Below are positions 1-7,105 of a stretch of DNA of 15,905 nucleotides, one piece after another (positions within the stretch are counted from its first letter, which is position 1; each line of letters starts with the position of its first letter). The stretch is taken from contig CAMCTL010000069.1 in assembly GCA_945878515.1 (NCBI GenBank), positions 1-15,905 on the forward strand, read 5' to 3'. Source of the DNA: Flavobacterium psychrophilum. GTDB lineage: Bacteria > Bacteroidota > Bacteroidia > Flavobacteriales > Flavobacteriaceae. Below the pieces are notes generated by a model that ran no database searches, was not told the origin of the DNA, and saw only the letters and a program-made list of their open reading frames with translations. The translations under genes and the position numbers were made by a program.

Positions 1-356
1 GAAATATGAAACACGTTTTGAGGCGAAGCATATTGATTTTTCTTGATCTCAAATTGGGTTATATTCTCCCTTTTTATTACAATAATCGTACGGCTATCGG
101 TCATAAATCCTTCCATTAATTTGACAGGATATTGATTGATAGTAAAAAGAGGCTCTTCTTGAGGCAAGCCAATAACGTTCGAAGCAAACTTGTTTCGGAT
201 GCTTTCGCCAATTTCACCATTCCACAATTGATCATCGATAATTACGGAAATAGTGTTGGTTTTTCCAGTTGCTCTTCGGGTTAGATTGTCTTCTTTTTTT
301 TGGCAAGAAAAAATGAACAAAAGAAAAGATAGCAGTAAAAAAGGCGTTTTATTCAT
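1..356 (-). CDS. DUF4837-type lipoprotein, 3' end cut by window edge
   Basis: Partial gene: the start codon is at 356 and the frame stays open to base 1, giving about 118 residues of the N-terminal part. The protein begins with a short lipoprotein signal (Met-Asn-Lys, then a Leu/Phe-rich stretch) ending in a lipobox-like Ile-Phe-Ser-Cys with the Cys at residue 18, so it is probably a lipid-anchored envelope protein. The mature part contains a Trp-Asn-Gly-Glu-Ile-Gly motif and a later Phe-Met-Thr-Asp-Ser-Arg-Thr-Ile-Ile-Val stretch. These resemble the DUF4837 family of Bacteroidota lipoproteins, whose function is unknown. It lies 47 bases downstream of the LysM lytic transglycosylase on the same strand and may be co-transcribed with it, which would suggest an envelope role. 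The family assignment is from memory of the pattern; the frame and lipobox are seen directly. Confidence 0.75.
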   Translation of the reverse strand, partial: MNKTPFLLLSFLLFIFSCQKKEDNLTRRATGKTNTISVIIDDQLWNGEIGESIRNKFASNVIGLPQEEPLFTINQYPVKLMEGFMTDSRTIIVIKRENITQFEIKKNQYASPQNVFHI

Positions 357-403
357 TTCAATCAATCATAAAATAAAACCCAAATGTATAGAAGAATTGC
401 GTA

Positions 404-2389
404 TTATCCGTTGATTTTTAGTTTCATTCCCGGTTTTAAATCATTCCCTTTGATGTTGTTCCATTTTTCAATATCCGAAATACTTACTCCAGGATATTTT
501 TTTGAAATACTGTATAAAGAATCTCCTTTTTTCACTAAGTAATCATTGTTTCTGCTTTTTGAAGTAGAAGCAAAACTTTCTTTTTTGTTGAAACTCTTTT
601 GGTCGGGATTGGATTGAATTTCAACTTCACTTTTAGCCACAATTAAAGAATTTCCTATCGCAATGTTGTTGTCTTGCAAACAGTTCCACAGTTTCAAATC
701 TTCTAAAGTACTACCAAATTTTTTGGCAATATTTCCAAGATTATCTCCTTTTTTAACAATATATTCAACATTTTCTGTCTTAGTTGTTGCTGCGATTGTT
801 TCTTTGATAGTTGTATCAACCTTAGCCACTTGCAAAGACATTCCCAGTGGAATAGATGCGTTTGTAAGGTGGTTCCACTCTTTGAGCTCGGCTACAGAAA
901 CATTATTCTTTTTGGCAATACTGCTCAGATTATCTCCTTTTTGAACTATATATAAAGTAGCAACCGAAGCGGACAAAGTATCTGTTTTAACTTCGGCAGG
1001 AACATTGTCGGTTTTCTGTTCTTTCTTAACCGTTTGTGCGACATTTTCGTTGGTCATTATTTTCAAGCTTTTTCCGCTGGTTAATTTGTTGCTTTTTAGG
1101 CCATTCCATTTTTTAATATCAGAAACGGTAATGTTGTATTTATCGGCAATATCACTTAAATTGTCACCACGTTTTACGGTGTAGTATTTACTTTTTGGAA
1201 GTGTAATTCTTTGTGTTGAGTTCAGTGTATCATTCAAGACAATCGCTTTTTGAACCTGAAAAGGTTTTTCACGAAAATCCAAATCACGTTGAATGTAAGC
1301 GTAGATTTTATCTTCATTAGAAGCAAACACCGAAATTTTATCTTTTGGTAATCTTAAAAAATGAATTTGATTGTCGTAAACCGGAATCACATTCATTTTA
1401 TAAGAAGGATTTAAAAGTTGTAATTGTGCCACCGGAACATCCAGTAAATCGGAAATTTGTTTGAAAGACATTTGTTTTTTAATCATTATCGTATCCGTAG
1501 CAAAATGCTGTACCAAAGCTCTTTCAGGTTTAATTCCGTGTTCTTTGTGGTATTCATAAATGTACATTGTGGCTAAAAAAGCAGGAACATATCCTTGTGT
1601 TTCTCTTGGAAGATTTTTTCTAATATTCCAATAATTTTGTTGTCCACCTGAACGTCGAATGGCTTTTGCAACATTGCCTGGTCCAGAATTATAAGAAGCC
1701 AAAACCAAATCCCAATCTCCAAAAATGGCATACATTTTACTCATATATTCTGCAGCGGCTTGACTTGATTTTAAAGGATCGCTTCGCTCGTCAACATAAG
1801 AATCAATTTTTAAATTGTATTGTTTTCCAGTATGATACATGAACTGCCAAAGCCCTGTTGCTCCCATTCGTGAAACGGCTTTTGGATTCAAAGCTGATTC
1901 TACAACTGCCAAATATTTTATCTCTAAAGGAACATTTAATTTGTCTAAAGCTTCTTCAAACATAGGAAAATAGTATTCAGAAATAGCCATCAAACGTCCG
2001 AAAGATTTTTTTCGATTCTTTAAAAAAGATTTGATAATGTTCTCTAAACCAGGATTATATTCAATATTAAAAGGAGATTTTGCGTCCATCGCCGCCAATC
2101 TTTGTTTCAACAATTCGGTTGGCAATTCATAATCTACTTTTTCGTCGATATTGATATTTTTTATATCGTCAGAGATATCGTTAAATAAATCGAGGTTTGT
2201 TAATTCCCTCAGCCACAGACTGTCAACACGAGAAGCAAGTTGGTCTTTTACAAAAGTTTTTTTGATGGAATCTAAGTAGTAATTTTGGGTTTCTGTTTTT
2301 GTAACCGACTTGTTTTCAGTATACTTTTGTGAAAACGTTTGAATGGAAAAAAACAAAAAAAGGAGTGGGGCTATATTTTTTATTTTCAT
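404..2389 (-). CDS. Secreted lytic transglycosylase with four LysM domains (MltD-like)
   Basis: Predicted peptidoglycan-cleaving lytic transglycosylase acting outside the inner membrane. The start chosen is the ATG at 2389 (661 aa), because it places a normal signal peptide at the N-terminus (Met-Lys-Ile-Lys, hydrophobic core, then Thr-Phe-Ser-Gln); the ATG at 2431 would add 14 polar residues in front. There is no lipobox Cys. The GH23/SLT domain spans roughly residues 140-275: the catalytic Glu is about residue 164 in Val-Val-Glu-Ser-Ala-Leu-Asn-Pro, followed by Gly-Ala-Thr-Gly-Leu-Trp-Gln-Phe-Met and Ala-Ser-Tyr-Asn-Ser-Gly-Pro-Gly-Asn. Four LysM domains follow at about 402-445, 479-523, 542-586 and 616-661, each with a Lys/Arg-Gly-Asp-Asn/Ser-Leu core, joined by Lys/Thr/Ser-rich linkers; they should bind glycan chains. 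pgk lies 271 bases upstream with a hairpin between, so it may have its own promoter. Confidence 0.93.
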   Translation of the reverse strand: MKIKNIAPLLFLFFSIQTFSQKYTENKSVTKTETQNYYLDSIKKTFVKDQLASRVDSLWLRELTNLDLFNDISDDIKNINIDEKVDYELPTELLKQRLAAMDAKSPFNIEYNPGLENIIKSFLKNRKKSFGRLMAISEYYFPMFEEALDKLNVPLEIKYLAVVESALNPKAVSRMGATGLWQFMYHTGKQYNLKIDSYVDERSDPLKSSQAAAEYMSKMYAIFGDWDLVLASYNSGPGNVAKAIRRSGGQQNYWNIRKNLPRETQGYVPAFLATMYIYEYHKEHGIKPERALVQHFATDTIMIKKQMSFKQISDLLDVPVAQLQLLNPSYKMNVIPVYDNQIHFLRLPKDKISVFASNEDKIYAYIQRDLDFREKPFQVQKAIVLNDTLNSTQRITLPKSKYYTVKRGDNLSDIADKYNITVSDIKKWNGLKSNKLTSGKSLKIMTNENVAQTVKKEQKTDNVPAEVKTDTLSASVATLYIVQKGDNLSSIAKKNNVSVAELKEWNHLTNASIPLGMSLQVAKVDTTIKETIAATTKTENVEYIVKKGDNLGNIAKKFGSTLEDLKLWNCLQDNNIAIGNSLIVAKSEVEIQSNPDQKSFNKKESFASTSKSRNNDYLVKKGDSLYSISKKYPGVSISDIEKWNNIKGNDLKPGMKLKING

Positions 2390-2563
2390 ACGTAGATATT
2401 TATTGTTTTTTATTGACAATATGTAATTCACATATCCTTTATTGATGCATATCTCATCGGCTTCAATTTCATTTGGTATTCAACGATTTTCAATTGCAAA
2501 CTGTCGAAGCATTTTAAATTGTGACCAATTTCAGGTTATGCTCATTTCATATTTTTAAATTTA

Positions 2564-2618
2564 ACCTATTATGCAACAAACAATTATAAAACAACTGTTT
2601 GTTGCAAATCTAATAGGT
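2564..2618 (-). terminator. Long imperfect hairpin downstream of pgk, possible terminator
   Basis: Inverted repeat 43 bases after the pgk stop. The outer arms ACCTATTA (2564-2571) and TAATAGGT (2611-2618) pair perfectly, as do the inner arms TGCAACAAACA (2572-2582) and TGTTTGTTGCA (2596-2606). A four-base bulge (2607-2610) lies on one side and the loop is 13 bases. This gives 19 paired bases. On the minus strand it is followed only by a mixed A/T tract, not a clean T run, so termination is likely but not certain; it could also protect the 3' end of the pgk mRNA. Confidence 0.5.
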
Positions 2619-2660
2619 AAAAACTATAAATTTCATTAAATATTGTTAAAAAAATATATT

Positions 2661-3848
2661 TTAGTCCAAAATAGCTGCAATTCCAGGCAAAACCCTACCT
2701 TCTAGCATCTCTAGCATCGCTCCTCCACCCGTAGAAACATAACTTACTTTGTCTTCAAAACCAAATTGTTTCACTGCTGCAACCGAATCTCCACCTCCAA
2801 CAAGTGAGAATGCTCCATTTGCAGTAGCCTCAGCAATATAATCGCCAAGTGCAATAGTTCCGTTAGCAAAAGTTGGCATTTCGAATACACCCAAAGGTCC
2901 GTTCCAAAGTATGGTTTTTGATTCTAAAATTACTTTTTTGAAATTCTCCAATGATTTTGGTCCTGCATCTAATCCTTGCCATCCATCAGGAATTTCTCGA
3001 ACATCCACAATTTGTGTGTTGGCTGTATTCGAGAAATCATCGGCAGCGACAACATCAACCGGAATATGGATTTGAACGCCTTTTTCTTTGGCTAGTCTCA
3101 ATATTTCTAAAGCCAATTCTTGTTTATCATCTTCGCAAATTGATTCTCCAATTTTTCCGCCCAAAGCTTTCACGAAAGTAAAAGTCATTCCGCCACCAAT
3201 AATCATGTGATCTACTTTATCCAAAATGTTTTCGATAACCGTGATTTTAGAAGATACTTTTGAACCTCCAAGAACTGCTGTAACAGGTTTTACTGAATCT
3301 TTTAAAACTTTATTTAAACTTTCGATTTCTCTTGCTAATAATAATCCGAAACATTTGGCTTCTGGAAAAAATTGTGCAATTATGGTTGTCGAAGCATGTG
3401 CTCTATGTGCAGTTCCGAAAGCGTCGTTTACATAAATATCACCAAATGAGGCTAATTCTTTTGCAAAAGCAACATCTCCAGCTTCTTCTTCTTTGTAAAA
3501 ACGTAGGTTTTCTAATAATAAAACTTGTCCTGGTTTCAAATCATCAACAGCTTTTTTTGCAACTTCACCAATACAATCTGAAGCAAAATATACCTCATGA
3601 ACTAAAATTTCTGTCGTTGCTTTTAAAATGTGTTCCAAAGAATATTTTTTTTCTGCTCCTTTTGGTCTTCCTAAATGCGACATTAAAATTACGCTTCCAC
3701 CATCGGCAAGAATTTTGTCGATTGTAGGTTTTGCAGCTTCGATTCGAGTGGCGTCAGTTACATTAAAATTTTCGTCCAAAGGCACATTAAAATCAACACG
3801 AATTATGGCTTTTTTGTTTTTAAAATCGAAATCGTTTATGGTTTTCAT
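2661..3848 (-). CDS. pgk: Phosphoglycerate kinase
   Basis: Cytoplasmic glycolytic enzyme that transfers phosphate between 1,3-bisphosphoglycerate and ADP to make 3-phosphoglycerate and ATP. At 395 aa it has the normal bacterial length. Family motifs visible are Arg-Val-Asp-Phe-Asn-Val-Pro-Leu-Asp near residue 17, Ser-His-Leu-Gly-Arg-Pro near 57, a His-Arg-Ala-His-Ala-Ser-Thr segment, Leu-Gly-Gly-Ser-Lys-Val-Ser in the middle, and the C-terminal nucleotide-binding Gly-Gly-Gly-Asp-Ser near residue 351. The ATG at 3848 starts exactly at the conserved N-terminus. It diverges from the delta' gene across a 233-base AT-rich spacer that contains a -7-like promoter element on this strand. No lesions are seen. 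Confidence 0.98.
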   Translation of the reverse strand: MKTINDFDFKNKKAIIRVDFNVPLDENFNVTDATRIEAAKPTIDKILADGGSVILMSHLGRPKGAEKKYSLEHILKATTEILVHEVYFASDCIGEVAKKAVDDLKPGQVLLLENLRFYKEEEAGDVAFAKELASFGDIYVNDAFGTAHRAHASTTIIAQFFPEAKCFGLLLAREIESLNKVLKDSVKPVTAVLGGSKVSSKITVIENILDKVDHMIIGGGMTFTFVKALGGKIGESICEDDKQELALEILRLAKEKGVQIHIPVDVVAADDFSNTANTQIVDVREIPDGWQGLDAGPKSLENFKKVILESKTILWNGPLGVFEMPTFANGTIALGDYIAEATANGAFSLVGGGDSVAAVKQFGFEDKVSYVSTGGGAMLEMLEGRVLPGIAAILD

Positions 3849-3890
3849 CAGGTATTTTTTTAATAATTAATTAATTTTTTGAAAGAATAA

Positions 3891-3898
3891 CAAATATA
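3891..3898 (-). promoter_or_regulatory. pgk: Candidate -7 element of the pgk promoter (TATATTTG)
   Basis: On the minus strand the octamer TATATTTG fits the Bacteroidota -7 consensus TAnnTTTG exactly. It lies 42 bases before the pgk ATG, which would give a short leader of about 35-40 bases. The expected -33 TTG is not clean: at the right distance there is only a T-rich stretch. The exact -7 match in the right place makes this a fair candidate. Confidence 0.5.
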
Positions 3899-4049
3899 TA
3901 ACTTTTTAGGAACTTAAAAATATGAATAGTGTAAAAAATAGACTAACTCATCAACGAAAACGTTTTAATTTTGATTAATTAATAATTATTTTACATTGAA
4001 ATTATGCTAATCAGTGTTTTCCTATGCAAAAACAATACGGCTCCTGTTT

Positions 4050-4082
4050 CGATAATGGTCCATTTTATCTATATTTGCCTTA
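4050..4082 (+). promoter_or_regulatory. Candidate promoter of the delta' gene, start codon 4 bases after the -7 box
   Basis: TATATTTG at 4070-4077 matches the Bacteroidota -7 consensus TAnnTTTG and is followed by only four bases before the ATG at 4082. A weak -33-like TTTC ends at 4050, 19 bases upstream. Transcription would begin at or within a base or two of the start codon, which implies a leaderless or nearly leaderless mRNA. Confidence 0.5.
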
Positions 4083-5230
4083 TGCAGTTTTCAGAAATTT
4101 TAGGACAAGAACACATCAAAAATCATTTGACTCGAAGTGCCGATTTGGGAAGAATTCCGCACGCACAGTTGTTTGTTGGTCCTGAAGGATGTGGCACTTT
4201 GCCAATGGCGATAGCATACTCCCAATACATTTTGTGTAACAATCAAAACGGGGAAAACTTGGGTTCTAATGAAAGTTGCAATCTTAAATTCCAAAAAATT
4301 GCGCATCCAGATTTGCATTTCGTTTATCCAACGGTTACTACCGAAGATGTAAAAACAAAACCCAAAAGTCTTGATTTCATTACCGATTGGAGACAATTTT
4401 TACTGCAAAATCCTTATGGAGGTTTGTTCGATTGGTATTCCGTTTTGGGAGTTCAAAACAAACAAGGCGAAATTCGGGTAGATGATGCTCAGGAAATTCT
4501 AAAATCGCTTTCTCTAAAATCCTACGAAGGCGGTTATAAAATAATGATCGTTTGGATGGCAGATAAAATGAATACTGCCGCTTCCAACAAGTTGTTAAAA
4601 CTGCTAGAAGAACCGCCAGAAAAAACTGTTTTTATTCTGATTTCCGAAAACGAGGAAGACATTATTCAAACGATTCGTTCCCGTTGCCAAGTTTTGCATT
4701 TTAATGGATTGAGCGAACAGGTAATAGCTGATGCTTTAACTTCTCGTGAGAATATTGAACCAAAACTTGCTATAAAAATCGCGCATCAAGCACAAGGAAA
4801 TTATAACAAAGCTTTGAATTTGCTCAAAAACGACAACGACGATTTTCCATTTGAACAATGGTTTGTTGTTTGGGTTCGAGCCGCTTTTCAAGCCAAAAAA
4901 AATGCTGCGGTTATTGCCGATTTGATTCAGTGGAGCGAACAAATTGCGTCCTTGGGAAGAGAAACCCAAAAGAAATTTCTACAATATTGTATTGATATTT
5001 TTCGTCAGGCATTGCTTCATAATTACGAGACTCACAGTTTGGTTTATTTTGAACCAACTGTCGAGAAATTCACCATAGATAAATTTGCTCCTTTTGTAAA
5101 CGGCAACAACATCCACGAAATTTTTCAGGAATTGTCCGACACTATTTATCACATTGAGCGCAACGGAAATTCCAAGATAATTCTAACCGATTTATCGATA
5201 AAACTCACTCGTTTAATCCACAAAAAATAA
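4082..5230 (+). CDS. holB: DNA polymerase III clamp-loader subunit delta' (degenerate AAA+)
   Basis: Clamp-loader component of the replicative polymerase, 382 aa from the ATG at 4082. That start places the conserved Phe-Ser-Glu-Ile-Leu-Gly-Gln-Glu at the N-terminus; an in-frame ATG at 4004 would add 26 residues unlike the family and would put the likely promoter inside the gene. The P-loop reads Gly-Pro-Glu-Gly-Cys-Gly-Thr, without the Lys of a working Walker A motif, as expected for delta' rather than the ATPase subunit DnaX. Downstream are Ala-Asp-Lys-Met-Asn and Leu-Leu-Lys-Leu-Leu-Glu-Glu-Pro-Pro, then the clamp-loader Ile-Arg-Ser-Arg-Cys-Gln segment around residue 200. Only two Cys remain where zinc-binding relatives have four. 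The C-terminal third is the divergent collar region. The DoxX-like gene starts four bases after the stop, so the two are probably co-transcribed. Confidence 0.88.
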   Translation: MQFSEILGQEHIKNHLTRSADLGRIPHAQLFVGPEGCGTLPMAIAYSQYILCNNQNGENLGSNESCNLKFQKIAHPDLHFVYPTVTTEDVKTKPKSLDFITDWRQFLLQNPYGGLFDWYSVLGVQNKQGEIRVDDAQEILKSLSLKSYEGGYKIMIVWMADKMNTAASNKLLKLLEEPPEKTVFILISENEEDIIQTIRSRCQVLHFNGLSEQVIADALTSRENIEPKLAIKIAHQAQGNYNKALNLLKNDNDDFPFEQWFVVWVRAAFQAKKNAAVIADLIQWSEQIASLGRETQKKFLQYCIDIFRQALLHNYETHSLVYFEPTVEKFTIDKFAPFVNGNNIHEIFQELSDTIYHIERNGNSKIILTDLSIKLTRLIHKK

Positions 5231-5234
5231 GTTT

Positions 5235-5618
5235 ATGAACAACGCAGCTTCTATTTTGCTTTTGGTTTTTTTGGCCATCACTTTTATACAATCTGGCTAT
5301 GATAAATTATTTTATTGGAAAGACAATCTCGACTGGTTGAAAGGACATTTTGCCAAAACACAACTCAAAAATTTAGTTCCTTTGGCCTTGGGTCACATTC
5401 TGGTGTTAGAATTAATTTCTGGTGTTTTGTGTATCGTGGGTTGCATTGAATTATTGGTCAATGGCGGAAGAAATTTTGGTTTATACGGAGCAATTTTTTC
5501 GAGTATTACATTGCTTATGCTTTTGTTTGGACAACGATTAGCCAAAGATTATGACGGTGCCAGAACGATTGTTATTTATTTTATTCCAGCTGTTATGACA
5601 GTTTTATTGTTGAGTTAG
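5235..5618 (+). CDS. DoxX-like four-helix inner-membrane protein
   Basis: Small integral membrane protein of 127 aa with four predicted helices at roughly residues 5-21, 47-72, 82-100 and 110-126. The Gln-Ser-Gly-Tyr-Asp-Lys-Leu segment after the first helix and the overall topology resemble the DoxX/DoxD family, which is associated with redox or quinone-linked functions; the exact role of this branch is unknown. It starts four bases after the delta' stop, which suggests one transcript, though a functional link with replication is not implied. A repeat-rich spacer follows. Confidence 0.75.
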   Translation: MNNAASILLLVFLAITFIQSGYDKLFYWKDNLDWLKGHFAKTQLKNLVPLALGHILVLELISGVLCIVGCIELLVNGGRNFGLYGAIFSSITLLMLLFGQRLAKDYDGARTIVIYFIPAVMTVLLLS

Positions 5619-5630
5619 AAAAGGAATTAG

Positions 5631-5692
5631 TTTCAATGGCAATATCAATTTCAATGGCAATATCAATTTCAATGGCAATATCAATTTCAATG
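5631..5692. repeat. 18-bp tandem repeat, 3.4 copies
   Basis: Three perfect head-to-tail copies of TTTCAATGGCAATATCAA (5631-5648, 5649-5666, 5667-5684) followed by the first eight bases of a fourth copy (5685-5692). It lies in the spacer after the DoxX-like gene. The unit length is a multiple of three but no gene crosses it. The perfect identity of the copies suggests recent expansion by slippage. Confidence 0.95.
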
Positions 5693-5743
5693 AATAAAAA
5701 AAAGCTTTGATAAATCACTGCTTCAAAACTTTCTTATGAAGTC

Positions 5744-5780
5744 TCAAACCAGAAACCCATAACTCATAACCTACAACCCG
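5744..5780. repeat. Degenerate short-period repeat (TTATGAG/TTATGGG type)
   Basis: Read on the minus strand, this stretch is a run of related heptamer-like units: GGTTGTA, GGTTATGA, GTTATGG, GTTTCTG, GTTTGAG. Such degenerate repeats are common filler between genes in Bacteroidota genomes. It ends five bases before the thioesterase start codon, so it forms the leader of that mRNA or overlaps its promoter; no TAnnTTTG element was seen here. Confidence 0.45.
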
Positions 5781-5784
5781 TTCT

Positions 5785-6294
5785 ATGACTCCAAAACATC
5801 CTTCAGAATCGTTGACTGTATTAACAGATATCGTATTGCCAAGTGAAACCAATGCTTTACACAATCTTTTTGGCGGCGAATTATTGGCTCGAATGGATCG
5901 CGCGGCAAGCATTTCTGCAGGAAGACATTCGCGCAGAATTTCGGTAACCGTTTCTGTAAATCATGTGGCTTTTAACAAAGCTATTCCATTGGGAAGTGTT
6001 GTAATTATTGAGGCAAAAGTGTCAAGAGCCTTCAAAACTTCAATGGAAATTTATATTGATGTTTGGATTGAAGACCGTGAATCTGGCGAAAGAATAAAGT
6101 CTAACGAAGCCATTTATACTTTTGTTGCCGTTGACGAAACCGGAAAACCCGTTGAAGTGCCGCACATCCTTCCTGAAACCAAACTCGAAAAGCACCGTTA
6201 TAATGACGCTTTAAGAAGAAAAGAGTTGAGCTTGGTCTTGGCGGGAAAATTGAATCCTCACGATGCTAAGGAATTGAAGGCGTTGTTTGTATAG
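5785..6294 (+). CDS. Acyl-CoA thioesterase, hotdog fold (YciA/BACH-like)
   Basis: Cytoplasmic enzyme predicted to hydrolyse acyl-CoA to free fatty acid and CoA, 169 aa. The N-terminal segment Asn-Ala-Leu-His-Asn-Leu-Phe-Gly-Gly-Glu-Leu-Leu-Ala-Arg-Met-Asp (residues 23-38) is the family's active-site helix, with Asp38 and Asn23 as likely catalytic positions. It is followed by the hotdog strand Val-Ser-Val-Asn-His-Val-Ala-Phe near residue 57 and a basic/acidic C-terminal tail. The ATG at 5785 is the only start that fits the family N-terminus. Its last 53 in-frame bases recur at 7027-7079 beyond the toxin-antitoxin pair, so its 3' end has been duplicated or displaced. The coding region here is intact. 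Confidence 0.9.
   Translation: MTPKHPSESLTVLTDIVLPSETNALHNLFGGELLARMDRAASISAGRHSRRISVTVSVNHVAFNKAIPLGSVVIIEAKVSRAFKTSMEIYIDVWIEDRESGERIKSNEAIYTFVAVDETGKPVEVPHILPETKLEKHRYNDALRRKELSLVLAGKLNPHDAKELKALFV
6236..6288 (+). repeat. 53-bp direct repeat, copy 1 (3' end of the thioesterase gene)
   Basis: This stretch matches 7027-7079 at 50 of 53 bases, with the last 36 bases identical. It codes for the final residues of the thioesterase and lies just before its stop. Together with copy 2 it encloses the toxin-antitoxin pair; the two copies are 791 bases apart. Confidence 0.95.
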
Positions 6295-6314
6295 AAATTT
6301 TCTTTTAAAAACAG

Positions 6315-6349
6315 TTGTAAAAGTTATCCAATTAGCTAACTTTGTGAAA
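6315..6349 (+). promoter_or_regulatory. Promoter of the toxin-antitoxin operon, start codon 4 bases after the -7 box
   Basis: TTG at 6315-6317, exactly 19 bases of spacer, then TAACTTTG at 6337-6344: a textbook match to the Bacteroidota -33/-7 promoter. Four bases separate the -7 box from the toxin ATG at 6349, so the mRNA should be leaderless or nearly so. Confidence 0.7.
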
Positions 6350-6702
6350 TGAATGACAAATTTATCAGAGAAGTTATTTATTACGAGAATTATTATCTCG
6401 ACTTTTTTAATGATCAAAAAGAAGAGGTTCAGAAAAAATTTAACTGGACATTACTCTTAATTTCTACACAAGAAAGAATACCTGAAAAGTTTTTCAAACA
6501 CCTGACTGGTTCTGACGGAATATTTGAAGTTCGGGTAGAAGTAGGTTCTGATATATTCAGGGTTTTTAGTTTTTTTTACAAAGGAAAGATCGTTGTTTTA
6601 GTAAATGGATTTCAGAAGAAAACACAGAAAACGCCAAAATCAGAAATCAAGATGGCTGAAAAACTCAAAAAAGAATATTTAGAAAATAAGTATAAAAAGT
6701 AA
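6349..6702 (+). CDS. RelE/HigB-type toxin (Gp49-like), type II toxin-antitoxin
   Basis: Predicted mRNA-interfering toxin of 117 aa. The C-terminal half carries the pattern typical of phage Gp49-like/HigB toxins: Ile-Phe-Arg-Val-Phe at 69-73, a hydrophobic strand Ile-Val-Val-Leu-Val-Asn-Gly-Phe at 81-88, then Lys-Lys-Thr-Gln-Lys-Thr-Pro and Glu-Ile with a final Lys-rich helix. The toxin gene comes before the antitoxin gene, the order usual for HigBA-like pairs. The antitoxin ATG follows five bases after the toxin stop. The pair is flanked by the 53-bp direct repeats, which points to acquisition as a cassette. Whether the protein is active cannot be judged from sequence. Confidence 0.88.
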   Translation: MNDKFIREVIYYENYYLDFFNDQKEEVQKKFNWTLLLISTQERIPEKFFKHLTGSDGIFEVRVEVGSDIFRVFSFFYKGKIVVLVNGFQKKTQKTPKSEIKMAEKLKKEYLENKYKK

Positions 6703-6707
6703 CAATT

Positions 6708-7013
6708 ATGAAGACAGAAAATAAAAAAATCACAACTTTTGAAGAACATTTAGATGCTCAGTATGGAAAAAGCGGAACTGAAACTCGCGAAAAATTTGAA
6801 CAAGAATTTGAAAGTTTCAAACTTGGAGTTTTGATTCAAGAAATGAGAAAAGAACGCGGACTTACACAAGAACAGTTAGCCTTAAAATGCGGAACCACAA
6901 AAACTTATATTTCAAAAATTGAAAATAATGCAAGCGACATTCGACTTTCGACCTTATTGAGAATTATTAGACAAGGTTTGGGCGGACATTTAAAATTAAG
7001 TTTAACAGCATAA
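6708..7013 (+). CDS. XRE-family antitoxin (HigA-like)
   Basis: DNA-binding antitoxin of 101 aa paired with the upstream toxin. The helix-turn-helix lies at about residues 41-95, with Leu-Thr-Gln-Glu-Gln-Leu-Ala and Thr-Lys-Thr-Tyr-Ile-Ser-Lys-Ile-Glu marking the two DNA-contacting helices. The first 35 residues are charged and probably contact the toxin. Proteins of this family neutralise the toxin and repress their own operon, here presumably through the promoter at 6315-6344; no clear palindromic operator was identified by eye. Fourteen bases after the stop the second copy of the thioesterase 3' end begins. Confidence 0.9.
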   Translation: MKTENKKITTFEEHLDAQYGKSGTETREKFEQEFESFKLGVLIQEMRKERGLTQEQLALKCGTTKTYISKIENNASDIRLSTLLRIIRQGLGGHLKLSLTA

Positions 7014-7026
7014 GTATAATCTTTTT

Positions 7027-7085
7027 TCTTGGCTGGATAATTAAATCCTCACGATGCTAAGGAATTGAAGGCGTTGTTTATTTGA
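7027..7085 (+). pseudogene. Displaced second copy of the thioesterase 3' end (direct repeat copy 2)
   Basis: Bases 7027-7079 repeat 6236-6288 with three differences. In the thioesterase frame these are a synonymous Ala change, a Lys codon turned into a TAA stop, and a synonymous Leu change. The frame then runs on through Ile to its own TGA at 7083-7085, matching the Val-stop of the intact gene. Two synonymous changes and a matching stop position suggest this was once a working gene end from the same or a closely related allele, displaced when the toxin-antitoxin pair came in. Confidence 0.85.
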
Positions 7086-7105
7086 AAACTTACAAAAATA
7101 ATATA

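Noticed and set aside
663..944. 93-codon plus-strand frame opposite the transglycosylase LysM repeats
   Set aside because: It is antisense to a clearly coding LysM region and mirrors its repeats; no family features.
3332..3727. 131-codon plus-strand frame opposite pgk, with other frames at 2951-3181, 3226-3435 and 3628-3870
   Set aside because: They are shadows of the fully conserved pgk coding sequence.
4196..4300. Frameshift or loss of the P-loop Lys in the delta' gene as a sign of decay
   Set aside because: A degenerate Walker A is normal for delta' subunits; the rest of the gene is intact.
5631..5692. Possible small CRISPR array
   Set aside because: The 18-bp units are directly adjacent with no spacers, and there are no cas genes nearby; it is a simple tandem repeat.
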